The notes below the pieces were generated by a model that made no database searches, was not told the DNA's origin, and saw nothing but the letters and a program-made list of their open reading frames with translations. Below, in pieces: positions 1 to 6,759 of a DNA stretch of 10,724 nt (position 1 is its first letter; each line of letters starts with the position of its first letter). The stretch spans positions 1 to 10,724 of the forward strand of contig CALAWP010000032.1 of NCBI GenBank assembly GCA_937895345.1, read 5' to 3'. Source of the DNA: an uncultured Paenibacillus sp. (GTDB lineage: Bacteria > Bacillota > Bacilli > Paenibacillales > Paenibacillaceae). The position numbers were made by a program, and so were the translations under genes.

Positions 1-1635
1 AACGCGGGCAAGAGCCGCCGCGGCGAAATGGTATCCTGCTTCCTGCTGGAAATGGACGATTCCCTCAACTCGATCAACTACGTGCTGGGCACCTGCATGC
101 AGCTGTCCAAGATCGGCGGCGGCGTAGCCGTCAACCTGTCGAAGCTGCGCGGGCGCGGCGAGCCGATCAAAGGCGTGGAAGGCGCGGCGAAGGGCATTAT
201 GCCGGTGCTGAAGCTGATGGAGGACGCGTTCTCCTACGCCGACCAGATGGGGCAGCGCAAAGGCTCCGGAGCGGGTTACTACAACATTTTCGGCTGGGAC
301 GTCATCGAGTTTCTCGATTGCAAAAAAATTAACGCCGACGAGAAGTCCCGCATCAAGACGCTGTCGATCGGCCTGATCATACCGAACAAGTTCTATCAAT
401 TGGCTGCGGAGAACAAGCCGCTGCACGTCTTCGGCCCGCATTCGGTGCAAGTGGCCTACGGTCAGCACCTGGACGATATGGACATGGACGTCATGTACGA
501 CGAGCTGGTCGCCAACGACAAGGTCCGCAAAAAAGTCGTGATGAGCGCGCGCGACATGATGACGAAGATCGCGTCTATCCAGCTGGAATCCGGCTACCCG
601 TACATTATGAACAAGTCGAACGCCAACCGCGTTCATGCGCTGAAGGATATCGGCTCGGTCAAGATGTCCAACCTGTGCACGGAAATATTCCAGCTGCAGG
701 AAACGTCCGAAATTAACGACTACGGCGTGGAAGACGTCATTCGCCGCGACATCAGCTGCAATCTGGCGTCGCTCAATATCGTCAACGTCATGGAACGGGG
801 CAAGGTCAAGGAATCCGTCCATGTCGGCATCGAAGCGCTGACGACCGTAAGCGATCTGTCCAACATCGACAACGCGCCGGGCGTGCGCAAGGCGAACGAG
901 GAGCTGCATTCCGTCGGTCTGGGCGCGATGAACCTGAACGGCTACCTTGCCAAAAACAAAATCGCTTACGAGAGCGAGGAAGCGAGAGATTTTGCCGGCG
1001 TGTTCTTTATGATGATGAATTTCTACTCGCTCGAGAAGAGCATGGAAATCGCCAAGGAGCGCGGCGTCACGTTCAAGGACTTCGAACGTTCCGAATACGC
1101 GAAGGGCACCTATTTCGACCGCTATGTGGAGACCGACTACCGTCCGAAGACGGAGCGCGTGAAGGAGCTGTTCGCCGGCATGCACATTCCGTCGCCGGAA
1201 GATTGGGCGGAGCTGAAGGCGAAGGTGCAGAAGCACGGCCTGTATCATGCATACCGCCTCGCGGTTGCGCCGACGCAAAGCATCTCGTACATTCAGAACG
1301 CGACCTCGAGCGTCATGCCGATCGTCGAGCATATCGAGACGCGCACGTACGCCAACTCGACGACGTATTATCCGATGCCGTATTTGTCGCAAGACAATTT
1401 CTTCTATTATAAATCGGCCTACAATATCGACCAGTTCAAGCTGATCGACCTGATCGCCGAAATTACGCAGCATGTCGACCAAGGCATTTCGACCGTGCTG
1501 CATGTAAACAGCAACGTGACGACCCGCGAGCTCGCGAGATTCTATATTTATGCCGCGCAAAAAGGGCTGAAGTCGCTCTATTATACGAGAACGAAACGCC
1601 TCTCCGTCGAGGAATGCACGAGCTGCGCCGTTTAA
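1..1635 (+). CDS. nrdE: Ribonucleoside-diphosphate reductase class Ib, alpha (large) subunit, 5'-truncated
   Basis: Catalytic subunit that reduces ribonucleoside diphosphates to deoxyribonucleotides, using a radical supplied by NrdF. The frame is open from base 1 and ends at TAA 1633-1635, leaving 544 codons. Family members are about 700 residues, so roughly 150 N-terminal residues lie outside the window; the Met codon at 28 is internal. Visible active-site parts: the first redox Cys in MVSCFL (codon 37-39); NLCTE (670-684) with the Asn, thiyl-radical Cys (676) and Glu; the second redox Cys in DISCNLAS (757); the paired radical-transfer tyrosines in LYYTRT (1579-1584); and the C-terminal shuttle cysteines in EECTSCAV (1615 and 1624). 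No intein, frameshift or missing catalytic residue is seen. nrdF follows after 48 bp, so they are probably cotranscribed. The short C-terminus and pairing with a NrdF-type beta subunit favour class Ib over class Ia. Identification is very secure. Confidence 0.97.
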   Translation, partial: NAGKSRRGEMVSCFLLEMDDSLNSINYVLGTCMQLSKIGGGVAVNLSKLRGRGEPIKGVEGAAKGIMPVLKLMEDAFSYADQMGQRKGSGAGYYNIFGWDVIEFLDCKKINADEKSRIKTLSIGLIIPNKFYQLAAENKPLHVFGPHSVQVAYGQHLDDMDMDVMYDELVANDKVRKKVVMSARDMMTKIASIQLESGYPYIMNKSNANRVHALKDIGSVKMSNLCTEIFQLQETSEINDYGVEDVIRRDISCNLASLNIVNVMERGKVKESVHVGIEALTTVSDLSNIDNAPGVRKANEELHSVGLGAMNLNGYLAKNKIAYESEEARDFAGVFFMMMNFYSLEKSMEIAKERGVTFKDFERSEYAKGTYFDRYVETDYRPKTERVKELFAGMHIPSPEDWAELKAKVQKHGLYHAYRLAVAPTQSISYIQNATSSVMPIVEHIETRTYANSTTYYPMPYLSQDNFFYYKSAYNIDQFKLIDLIAEITQHVDQGISTVLHVNSNVTTRELARFYIYAAQKGLKSLYYTRTKRLSVEECTSCAV

Positions 1636-1683
1636 GGGCGGCGGGAGACCGGCGATTACGCAGGGGAAGAAGGGACAGGTTTA

Positions 1684-2643
1684 ATGAAAGCAGTCAACTG
1701 GAACCGGCCGGACGATGATTTCACATTGACGTTCTGGCAGCAAAACGTGATGCAATTTTGGACGGATGAAGAAATTCCGTTGTCGGACGACAAGATGGAC
1801 TGGATGGAAATGACCGACGACGAGCGCACCTTGTACAAAAACGTGCTGGGAGGCCTTACGCTGCTCGACACGATTCAGGGCGGCGTCGGCATGCCGAAAA
1901 TATTGGAGCACGTGGACGGCCTGCAGCGCAAGGCGGTGCTCGGCTTTATGGCGATGATGGAGCAAATTCACGCCAAGTCGTACAGCAGCATCTTCACGAC
2001 GCTCGCTTCCAACGAGGAAATTGACGCCATCTTCCGATGGGTCGAAGAGAACGAGCAGCTGCAGAAGAAAGCGCGTCTGATCTCTTCCTGGTATACGAAC
2101 ATTACGGGCCCGAGAGAGCTGTACAAGGCGATGGCGGCGTCCGTCTTCCTGGAAAGCTATTTGTTCTACAGCGGATTTTTCTATCCGCTCTACTTGGCCG
2201 GTCAGGGCAAAATGACAAGCAGCGGCGAAATTATCGACCTTATTCTGCGCGACGAAAGCATCCACGGCTTGTACGTCGGCGTCCTGGCGCAGGAGCTGTT
2301 CCAGACATTCGGCGCCGAGGAGCAGGACAAGCTAAAGACGGAAGTTTACGCTCTGCTCAACGAGCTGTACGAGAACGAGGTCATCTATACCGACAGCCTG
2401 TACAGCGCGGTGGGCTTGCAGGAGGATGTGAAAGCCTACGTTCGCTACAACGCCAACAAGGCGCTGATGAACCTCGGGCTGGAGCCGCAATTCCCGGACG
2501 AGCCGATCAATCCGATCGTGTTCAACGGCATCAGCACGCATACGAAGCAGCACGACTTTTTCTCCAAAAAAGGAAACGGGTACGTGCGCACCATTCACGT
2601 CGAACAACTGAAGGACGACGACTTCGTATTCAACTTCGCATAA
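1684..2643 (+). CDS. nrdF: Ribonucleoside-diphosphate reductase class Ib, beta (radical-generating) subunit
   Basis: The 319-residue dimetal-tyrosyl-radical subunit that activates NrdE. The full ligand set is visible: Asp62 (TLLDTIQ), Glu93 and His96 with radical Tyr100 (EQIHAKSY), Glu157 (FLESYLFYSGF), and Glu191/His194 (RDESIH). The spacing matches NrdF proteins, which in vivo usually carry a manganese cofactor loaded with help from the flavodoxin NrdI; no nrdI is in this window. The acidic-aromatic C-terminus (DDDFVFNF) is the type that docks onto NrdE. Length is normal. The ATG at 1684 is preceded by a moderate purine-rich site (AAGGGACAGG). The gene directly follows nrdE and is followed by a rho-independent terminator, so it is the last gene of the nrd operon. 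Confidence 0.97.
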   Translation: MKAVNWNRPDDDFTLTFWQQNVMQFWTDEEIPLSDDKMDWMEMTDDERTLYKNVLGGLTLLDTIQGGVGMPKILEHVDGLQRKAVLGFMAMMEQIHAKSYSSIFTTLASNEEIDAIFRWVEENEQLQKKARLISSWYTNITGPRELYKAMAASVFLESYLFYSGFFYPLYLAGQGKMTSSGEIIDLILRDESIHGLYVGVLAQELFQTFGAEEQDKLKTEVYALLNELYENEVIYTDSLYSAVGLQEDVKAYVRYNANKALMNLGLEPQFPDEPINPIVFNGISTHTKQHDFFSKKGNGYVRTIHVEQLKDDDFVFNFA

Positions 2644-2680
2644 CGGAACAGCGCTGAAGCTGTCTCCTCGCATCTATTAT

Positions 2681-2723
2681 TCGCTCCCGACTATGCCTGC
2701 CGGCTGGACGGGGGCGATTTTTT
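2681..2723 (+). terminator. Rho-independent terminator of the nrdEF operon
   Basis: Stem TCGCTCCCG (2681-2689) pairs with CGGGGGCGA (2709-2717) over 9 bp with one G-U pair. The 19-nt loop is followed at once by six T residues (2718-2723). It lies 37 bp after the nrdF stop and ahead of the next gene's own ribosome binding site, so it should separate nrdEF from the hprK-like gene. Confidence 0.75.
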
Positions 2724-2804
2724 GCCTGTTCCCCGGCGGTTGCAGGAAGACGGGGCGAGCGCAGCGTATATTAACATAAGGAAACGGGAAGGAGGCCGCA
2801 ATCG

Positions 2805-3713
2805 GTGAAGAGCATAGAGGTAAAGGAACTGACCGCTCGTTTCGGCTTGGAGGTGCTGGCCGGCTCGGACAAGCTGGACCGGAAAATCGTAAAGGCAAGA
2901 GCGTATCGTCCAGGCTTGGAATTCGTCGGATACTTTGATTATTTTCCTCAGGAGCACGTGCAAATTTTGGGCAAAAAGGAAATTACGTATTTGCATCGGC
3001 TGACGGAGGAGGAACGCAATCACCATATCGGCAATATCGTAAAATATCACCCGCCATGCTTTATCGTCACTTCGGGCCAGGACGGGTTGAAATATTTGAC
3101 CAAATATTGCGAGGAGGAAGGCATTCCGCTTCTTCGTACGCAGGAGGCGACGGCGTCATTTCTCGGCATGCTGGACGCGTACTTGCTGAAGGCGCTCGCG
3201 CCGGAAATCGCGATTCACGGCGTCTGCATGAACGTTTCCGGTATCGGCATTCTGATTCGGGGCAAGTCGGGGGTCGGCAAGAGTGAAACGGCGCATACGC
3301 TTATTCGGCGCGGCCATCGTCTGGTGGCGGACGACATCGTCGTGCTGAAGAAGCTGAGCAACCAGACGCTGCTCGGCAGCCACAACGAAAAGACGAAGGA
3401 ATTTCTGGCGCTGCGGAGCGTCGGGCTCGTCAACGTCGTCCGGCTTTACGGCCGCAAGGCGTTTCAGGACGAAACCCGGATCGCGCTCGATATCGAGCTG
3501 ACCAAATGGCGGGACAACGAGCTGAACAACGATCTCGATTTGGAGCCGGAATTTGTGGAATATATGGGCGTGCAAATTCCGCATTTCGAAATTCAGCTGC
3601 AGCCCGGCCGCGACGTGGCGGGTCTGATCGAGGCGGCGGCCAACAACTGGTATTTGAAGCAGCAAGGCTACAGCGCGGCGCAAGATTTTATGAAGCGTTT
3701 GGAGCAGGGGTAA
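2805..3713 (+). CDS. HprK-family protein (HPr kinase/phosphorylase-like paralogue with altered active site)
   Basis: A 302-residue, full-length HprK homologue: N-terminal HPr_kinase_N domain (about 1-130) and C-terminal P-loop kinase domain (about 131-300). The GTG start at 2805 has AAGGAGG at 2789-2795. Canonical HprK phosphorylates Ser46 of HPr and reverses this by phosphorolysis, controlling carbon catabolite repression. Retained here: AIHGV with His138, Walker A GKSGVGKS (153-160), and RLVADD with Asp176/177. Aligned without gaps to my memory of B. subtilis HprK (offset one), the Mg-binding Glu203 is Ala202 (FLALRSVGLVNV instead of LEIRGLGIINV). Arg244 is Asp243, and the phosphorolysis loop RPGRN reads QPGRD (266-270). 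It stands alone after a terminator, not beside lgt or uvrA where the housekeeping copy usually lies. I infer a paralogue with changed, reduced or lost activity, possibly on another substrate. The family call is secure; the function is unknown. Confidence 0.88.
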   Translation: MKSIEVKELTARFGLEVLAGSDKLDRKIVKARAYRPGLEFVGYFDYFPQEHVQILGKKEITYLHRLTEEERNHHIGNIVKYHPPCFIVTSGQDGLKYLTKYCEEEGIPLLRTQEATASFLGMLDAYLLKALAPEIAIHGVCMNVSGIGILIRGKSGVGKSETAHTLIRRGHRLVADDIVVLKKLSNQTLLGSHNEKTKEFLALRSVGLVNVVRLYGRKAFQDETRIALDIELTKWRDNELNNDLDLEPEFVEYMGVQIPHFEIQLQPGRDVAGLIEAAANNWYLKQQGYSAAQDFMKRLEQG

Positions 3714-3743
3714 GAAAAAAACTATCCTTTTAATGGGAATTCA

Positions 3744-3752
3744 TGCTACACT
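3744..3752 (+). promoter_or_regulatory. Possible extended -10 promoter for the GyrI-like gene
   Basis: TGC followed by TACACT (3747-3752) resembles an extended -10 sigma-A element. No good -35 hexamer lies 16-18 bp upstream. Initiation would be near 3759 and give a leader of about 140 nt that carries the repeats at 3781-3882. This is inference from consensus only. Confidence 0.35.
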
Positions 3753-3780
3753 AGTACCGTAATGCTCATCCGGCGGCAAA

Positions 3781-3882
3781 ATGCTTTCGAAGCGGCTTTT
3801 GCTCTTCACAAAACCAAGCGGATGCTTTCGAAGCTGGCTTTTGTTCATGCAAAACGCAGACCGTTTTGCACTTCACAAAACC
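3781..3882 (+). repeat. Mosaic direct repeats and hairpin in the 5' leader
   Basis: ATGCTTTCGAAGC followed by GGCTTTTG occurs at 3781-3801 and again, with one inserted T, at 3822-3843 (period 41). A second module, TTTTGCTCTTCACAAAACC (3797-3815), recurs at 3864-3882 with one difference. Between them a perfect 9-bp stem, TGCAAAACG (3848-3856) with CGTTTTGCA (3862-3870), encloses a 5-nt loop. Its right arm can instead pair with CAAAAC at 3876-3881, next to the ribosome binding site. The stretch has no T-tract and no open frame of interest. It may be a dispersed intergenic repeat or a regulatory leader; the sequence alone does not decide. Confidence 0.7.
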
Positions 3883-3884
3883 TT

Positions 3885-3891
3885 AAGGAGG
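3885..3891 (+). promoter_or_regulatory. Ribosome binding site deciding a GTG start
   Basis: AAGGAGG lies 7 nt before GTG 3899-3901. No ATG is better placed, so this sets a GTG start for the GyrI-like protein. Confidence 0.8.
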
Positions 3892-3898
3892 AAAAAGC

Positions 3899-4351
3899 GT
3901 GGAAAACTGCTCAATCGTGTCTCGACCTGAACTGCATTTGATCGGAATCAGCTATTGCGGGCCTTACTCTTCGTTTCCGGACGAAGCGATCCGGTTGCAG
4001 ACGGAATTTCTGGCCAGAAAACATGAATTGAACGGCGCAGCCAAATCTTCCGTGCTCTACAGCCCCTATTTCGGCAACGAAGCTTTTGCGACTTATTGGG
4101 CTTGCTACGAGGCCGAGCATATGGAAGAGCTTCCTCCCGGCATGGTGCAAATTACGATCCCGGCGCATCGGTACGCCATGGTCGCATGTTCGAACAAAAG
4201 GATCGGCGAAGGCTACGAGCAGCTGCACGCTTGGATGAATGAGCAAAAATTGGTCAAGCACGAAACGGCCGTTTCGCTGGAGCTGTTTTATATCGACGAA
4301 CAGCATTGGGAAGAAGAGCCGGTGGAGCTGCTGATCCCCATTCGCGATTAA
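3899..4351 (+). CDS. GyrI-like / AraC effector-binding-domain protein (stand-alone)
   Basis: A 150-residue cytosolic protein consisting of a single GyrI-like (SOUL/AraC_E_bind fold) domain with no DNA-binding part. Family features seen are an N-terminal strand with the YCGPYSSFPDEAI segment, the central PPGMVQITIPAHRYAMVACSN strand-turn region, a GYEQLHAWM helix, and the closing LELFYID with VELLIPIRD. Members bind amphipathic small molecules; some act as transcription-factor effector domains, some as stand-alone binders or hydrolases of toxic compounds. Which applies here cannot be told. It starts at GTG 3899 with a strong ribosome binding site, has its own repeat-containing leader and is followed by a terminator, so it is probably monocistronic. 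The fold call is fairly secure; ligand and role are unknown. Confidence 0.75.
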   Translation: MENCSIVSRPELHLIGISYCGPYSSFPDEAIRLQTEFLARKHELNGAAKSSVLYSPYFGNEAFATYWACYEAEHMEELPPGMVQITIPAHRYAMVACSNKRIGEGYEQLHAWMNEQKLVKHETAVSLELFYIDEQHWEEEPVELLIPIRD

Positions 4352-4372
4352 TCGTCTGATTCATAGTTTGGC

Positions 4373-4406
4373 AAGGACTTGCGGGTGCAGGTTCTTTTTC
4401 TTTTTT
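4373..4406 (+). terminator. Rho-independent terminator after the GyrI-like gene
   Basis: AAGGACTTGC (4373-4382) pairs with GCAGGTTCTT (4387-4396) over 10 bp with two G-U pairs and a GGGT loop. A T-rich tract, TTTCTTTTTT, follows (4397-4406). It lies 21 bp after the stop codon. Its position also argues against any upstream start for the phzF-like frame, which stays open through this hairpin. Confidence 0.7.
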
Positions 4407-4475
4407 ATGGAAAGCAACGTATCCCTCTGCGGGAACGATCGGAAGAAATCGAATCGAAAAGAAGGAGAGTGCGCG

Positions 4476-5270
4476 ATGGCTTGGCCTTTGTTTATTGTAG
4501 ACGCGTTCGCGAGAGAACCGTTTACCGGCAATCCCGCCGCCGTCTGTTTGCTGGAGACGAAGATGGAGGACGAGAGAATGGCACAGATTGCCGCCGAAAT
4601 GAATTTGTCGGAGACGGCTTTTGTCGAGCGGGACGAAATGGGCGGCTTCGGCTTGAGATGGTTTGCCCCGAAGGCGGAGGTCGACCTGTGCGGACATGCG
4701 ACGTTGGCAGCCGCGCACGTGTTGTGGGAACAAGGCTGGCTGTCCCGGTCGGAGACGGCCCGCTTCTCGACCCAAAGCGGGCGGCTGACGGCGGACTGGG
4801 AGGATGGCGAGATCGTCATGGACTTCCCCGCGGAAGCGCCCGCTCCGACCGCGGCGCCGAATGAGTTGATCGAAGGATTGGGGCTTATTCCCAAATATGT
4901 CGGCCGCAACCGGATGGATTACGTGGTGGAAATCGACGGCGAAGAAGCGGTCCGGTCGCTTCGGCCGGATTACGGCATGCTGGCCCGGTTGGACGCGAGA
5001 GGCGTTATCGTAACCAGCCGGGGGAAGGGGGACGATTGCGATTTCGTGTCGCGGGCGTTCTTCCCGGTTCTCGGCGTGAACGAGGATCCGGTCACCGGCT
5101 CGGCGCACTGCGCTTTGGCGCCGTATTGGGAGAAACGGTTAAGGAAAAGTGGATTGACCGGCTATCAGGCGTCGGAACGCGGCGGCTATGTCGGCGTGCG
5201 CACGATCGGCGACCGCGTTCAGCTGCGGGGCCGGGCTGTCACGGTGCTGCGCGGACAGCTGGAAGGCTGA
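4476..5270 (+). CDS. PhzF family phenazine-biosynthesis-like isomerase/epimerase
   Basis: A 264-residue protein of the PhzF / diaminopimelate-epimerase-like fold, two similar halves with the active site between them. Seen: the N-terminal FIVDAFAREPFTGNPAAV, catalytic Glu46 in NLSETAFV, DLCGHATLA (70-78) with His74, and the C-terminal signature GVNEDPVTGSAH (200-211) with Asp204, followed by PYW. PhzF of phenazine producers isomerises DHHA, but most members are uncharacterised isomerases; no other phenazine gene is in the window, so a phenazine role is not implied. The start is ATG 4476, because AAGGAG at 4462-4467 is well spaced. The frame extends upstream to a TTG at 4368, but that part runs through a terminator and encodes a poly-Phe stretch. 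The gene is convergent with the diguanylate cyclase. Cytosolic and complete. Confidence 0.9.
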   Translation: MAWPLFIVDAFAREPFTGNPAAVCLLETKMEDERMAQIAAEMNLSETAFVERDEMGGFGLRWFAPKAEVDLCGHATLAAAHVLWEQGWLSRSETARFSTQSGRLTADWEDGEIVMDFPAEAPAPTAAPNELIEGLGLIPKYVGRNRMDYVVEIDGEEAVRSLRPDYGMLARLDARGVIVTSRGKGDDCDFVSRAFFPVLGVNEDPVTGSAHCALAPYWEKRLRKSGLTGYQASERGGYVGVRTIGDRVQLRGRAVTVLRGQLEG

Positions 5271-5308
5271 TGCGCAGCTGCTGAAGCGGCCGTAACGACA
5301 GGAACGGT

Positions 5309-5365
5309 TAAACACGAGAGCGCCGCTCCGCAAACGAATCGCGGGAGCGGCGCTCTGCCGGTTTA
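5309..5365. terminator. Strong hairpin between convergent genes, probable bidirectional terminator
   Basis: AGAGCGCCGCTCC (5317-5329) pairs perfectly with GGAGCGGCGCTCT (5344-5356), 13 bp with a 14-nt loop. Beyond short internal loops, TAAAC (5309-5313) pairs with GTTTA (5361-5365). There is no long T-tract on either side. It sits between the plus-strand phzF-like gene and the minus-strand cyclase, where a shared terminator is expected. Confidence 0.65.
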
Positions 5366-5369
5366 GGCA

Positions 5370-5412
5370 CCTATAAGAAACTATAAGTTTCACCTTATAC
5401 CGAGCTTATAAG
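5370..5412. repeat. Cluster of TATAAG/CTTATA elements
   Basis: Four copies of TATAAG or its complement lie in 43 bp: CCTATAAG (5370-5377), CTATAAG (5381-5387), CTTATA (5394-5399) and the perfect palindrome CTTATAAG (5405-5412). AAACT/AGTTT (5378-5390) forms a short inverted repeat around the second copy. The block is AT-rich in a GC-rich region and lies between the convergent hairpin and the 3' end of the cyclase gene. Function unknown. Confidence 0.5.
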
Positions 5413-5458
5413 TCAACGCGAAACGTAAGCTGCGCCTCCAAAGGACAGCGTCAGCCGT

Positions 5459-6625
5459 TTACGCTTGCATGCTTTTGGCGGAGGCGGGCATCGACCGGAA
5501 GGAAGTGACTCTGTTTTTGCCGGTAGTCTTGGAATAATACATCGCGGCGTCGGCCTGCTTGATCAAATCCTGGAGGCTGGCCGTTTCTTTGGTAGTGCTG
5601 AAGCCGACGCTGACGGTGACGATCGTCTCGGCTTCCACCCTGCGCCGGATCGATTCGGCCACGATGTCCGGCTTGACCCGGTCCGTGCCGATGCAAGCCA
5701 GCAGCTCCTCCCCGCCGTAGCGGCCGGCCGCCCCGATGCCGCTCGCTTCTTCTTTAATAATTTCCGCGACCTTCTTCAGCACTCCGTCCGCCTTATGATG
5801 GCCGTGCGTGTCGTTCAGCTTCTTGAAGTTGTCGATGTCGCAAAAAATGACGGCCGCTTTTTTGCTTTTGGCCAGCAGGCTTTCCGCCTTCGCGTTAAAG
5901 TGCCGCCTGTTGTACAGCCCGGTCAGCCCGTCGACGATGGACGATTGATAAGTGGACAGAAGCCGGTCGATGACCCATTCGAACAGCAGCATAAACAATA
6001 GGGCGAAGTAGACGACCGGCAGCAGCAGCCGAAGTAGCGACAGCCACGCCTGACCGCCTTCAAATACGTACAGATCGGACAGTCTCGCCAGCTCCGCCGC
6101 AAAATAAACGACAAGGCCGGCATAAAATTTGGTGTTCATATCCGCGCTGCGGGTCGCCAGCAAAATAATGAGCGTGACGACGATGCCGTACAGGTCCAGC
6201 AGCGGGAAGGCGGCCGTGCCGCCGGTATCGGCGCCGTAAGGCTCCAAGAAGAATTGGACGGCGGTCAGCGCCGCCGCCAGCGCCGCCATGAGCAGGAATG
6301 GAACGACTTTGAGCTGGGCCGAGCGGTTTGTATACAATTTCATGAATACAAAGTTTATAATAATAAAGGAGACGATTTGCAGAACGTTCGCAAACAATTC
6401 GACGGACGCCGGGAGCCGCAGCGCCGGAGCGGCCAGCGCCGCGAGCGTTCCCTGCTGGGCGGCCAGCAGCGAAATCGCCGCGATGAGCCATCGGTAGACG
6501 GTCTTGTTGCTGTAGCTGATATACAGCTTGACCGCCATGAACAGCATCAAGCTCAAAATAACGATCGCGGATAAGGATGAAAGCAGTTGTCCGTTCGGTC
6601 CGGCAAGCCATTGGGCCATTGTCAT
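5459..6625 (-). CDS. Membrane-bound GGDEF diguanylate cyclase
   Basis: A 388-residue protein expected to make cyclic di-GMP from two GTP at the inner face of the membrane. About seven hydrophobic segments fill residues 14-36, 44-66, 77-98, 105-127, 138-158, 166-181 and 194-219, with no extracytoplasmic domain. The GGDEF domain follows: DGLTGLYNRR (232-241), metal-binding Asp263 in CDIDNFKKLND, Asn271, Asp280, and GRYGGEELL with GGEEL at 304-308. All catalytic residues are present, so activity is likely, though the fifth signature residue is Leu rather than Phe. The inhibitory I-site RxxD expected just upstream is absent (SGIG at 295-298). The first ATG (6625) has GGTGG at good spacing on the minus strand; a second in-frame ATG lies two codons on. 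Monocistronic, with a divergent promoter upstream. The overall design resembles small multi-TM cyclases of Bacilli such as DgcK; what the membrane part senses is unknown. Confidence 0.92.
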   Translation of the reverse strand: MTMAQWLAGPNGQLLSSLSAIVILSLMLFMAVKLYISYSNKTVYRWLIAAISLLAAQQGTLAALAAPALRLPASVELFANVLQIVSFIIINFVFMKLYTNRSAQLKVVPFLLMAALAAALTAVQFFLEPYGADTGGTAAFPLLDLYGIVVTLIILLATRSADMNTKFYAGLVVYFAAELARLSDLYVFEGGQAWLSLLRLLLPVVYFALLFMLLFEWVIDRLLSTYQSSIVDGLTGLYNRRHFNAKAESLLAKSKKAAVIFCDIDNFKKLNDTHGHHKADGVLKKVAEIIKEEASGIGAAGRYGGEELLACIGTDRVKPDIVAESIRRRVEAETIVTVSVGFSTTKETASLQDLIKQADAAMYYSKTTGKNRVTSFRSMPASAKSMQA

Positions 6626-6659
6626 AAATCTACCACCATTAGCAGAGTCGTCTAGCAGC

Positions 6660-6689
6660 TTTACAGAAACATACGTTCTATTATATCAT
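6660..6689 (+). promoter_or_regulatory. Sigma-A-like promoter of the glycosyltransferase gene set
   Basis: TTTACA (6660-6665) is followed after 18 bp by TATCAT (6684-6689); each hexamer matches five of six consensus positions. Initiation would be near 6696, giving a leader of about 64 nt. The -10 overlaps the -10 of the minus-strand promoter by two bases. Confidence 0.5.
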
Positions 6690-6707
6690 ATTTTAAACCG
6701 TTGGGAA
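6680..6707 (-). promoter_or_regulatory. Sigma-A-like promoter of the diguanylate cyclase gene
   Basis: Read on the minus strand, TTCCCA (6702-6707) is followed after 16 bp by a perfect TATAAT (6680-6685). Initiation would be near 6673, about 48 nt before the ATG at 6625. The -10 is consensus and the -35 matches four of six positions. Confidence 0.6.
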
Positions 6708-6759
6708 GCTTCATCGAGCAAAGGCGGCCCGCTACAAACGGAGTTGGGAGTTGGGACTT

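Noticed and set aside
28..30. ATG 28 as the start of nrdE
   Set aside because: The frame is open to base 1 and the upstream codons (NAGKSRRGE) lead into the conserved MVSCFL segment, so this Met is internal and the gene begins before the window.
2767..2772. TATATT as a possible -10 for the HprK-like gene
   Set aside because: TTGCAG, the only -35-like hexamer upstream, is 21 bp away, too far for sigma-A. A promoter is expected between the terminator and the gene, but this one is not convincing.
4368..4475. Upstream extension of the phzF-like frame starting at TTG 4368
   Set aside because: It would translate through a terminator hairpin and its T-tract, giving a poly-Phe stretch, and lacks a ribosome binding site. 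ATG 4476 has a good one and fits the family's usual start.
4476..5270. Phenazine biosynthesis cluster suggested by the PhzF-like protein
   Set aside because: No other phz gene is present, and PhzF-family proteins are common in organisms that make no phenazines.
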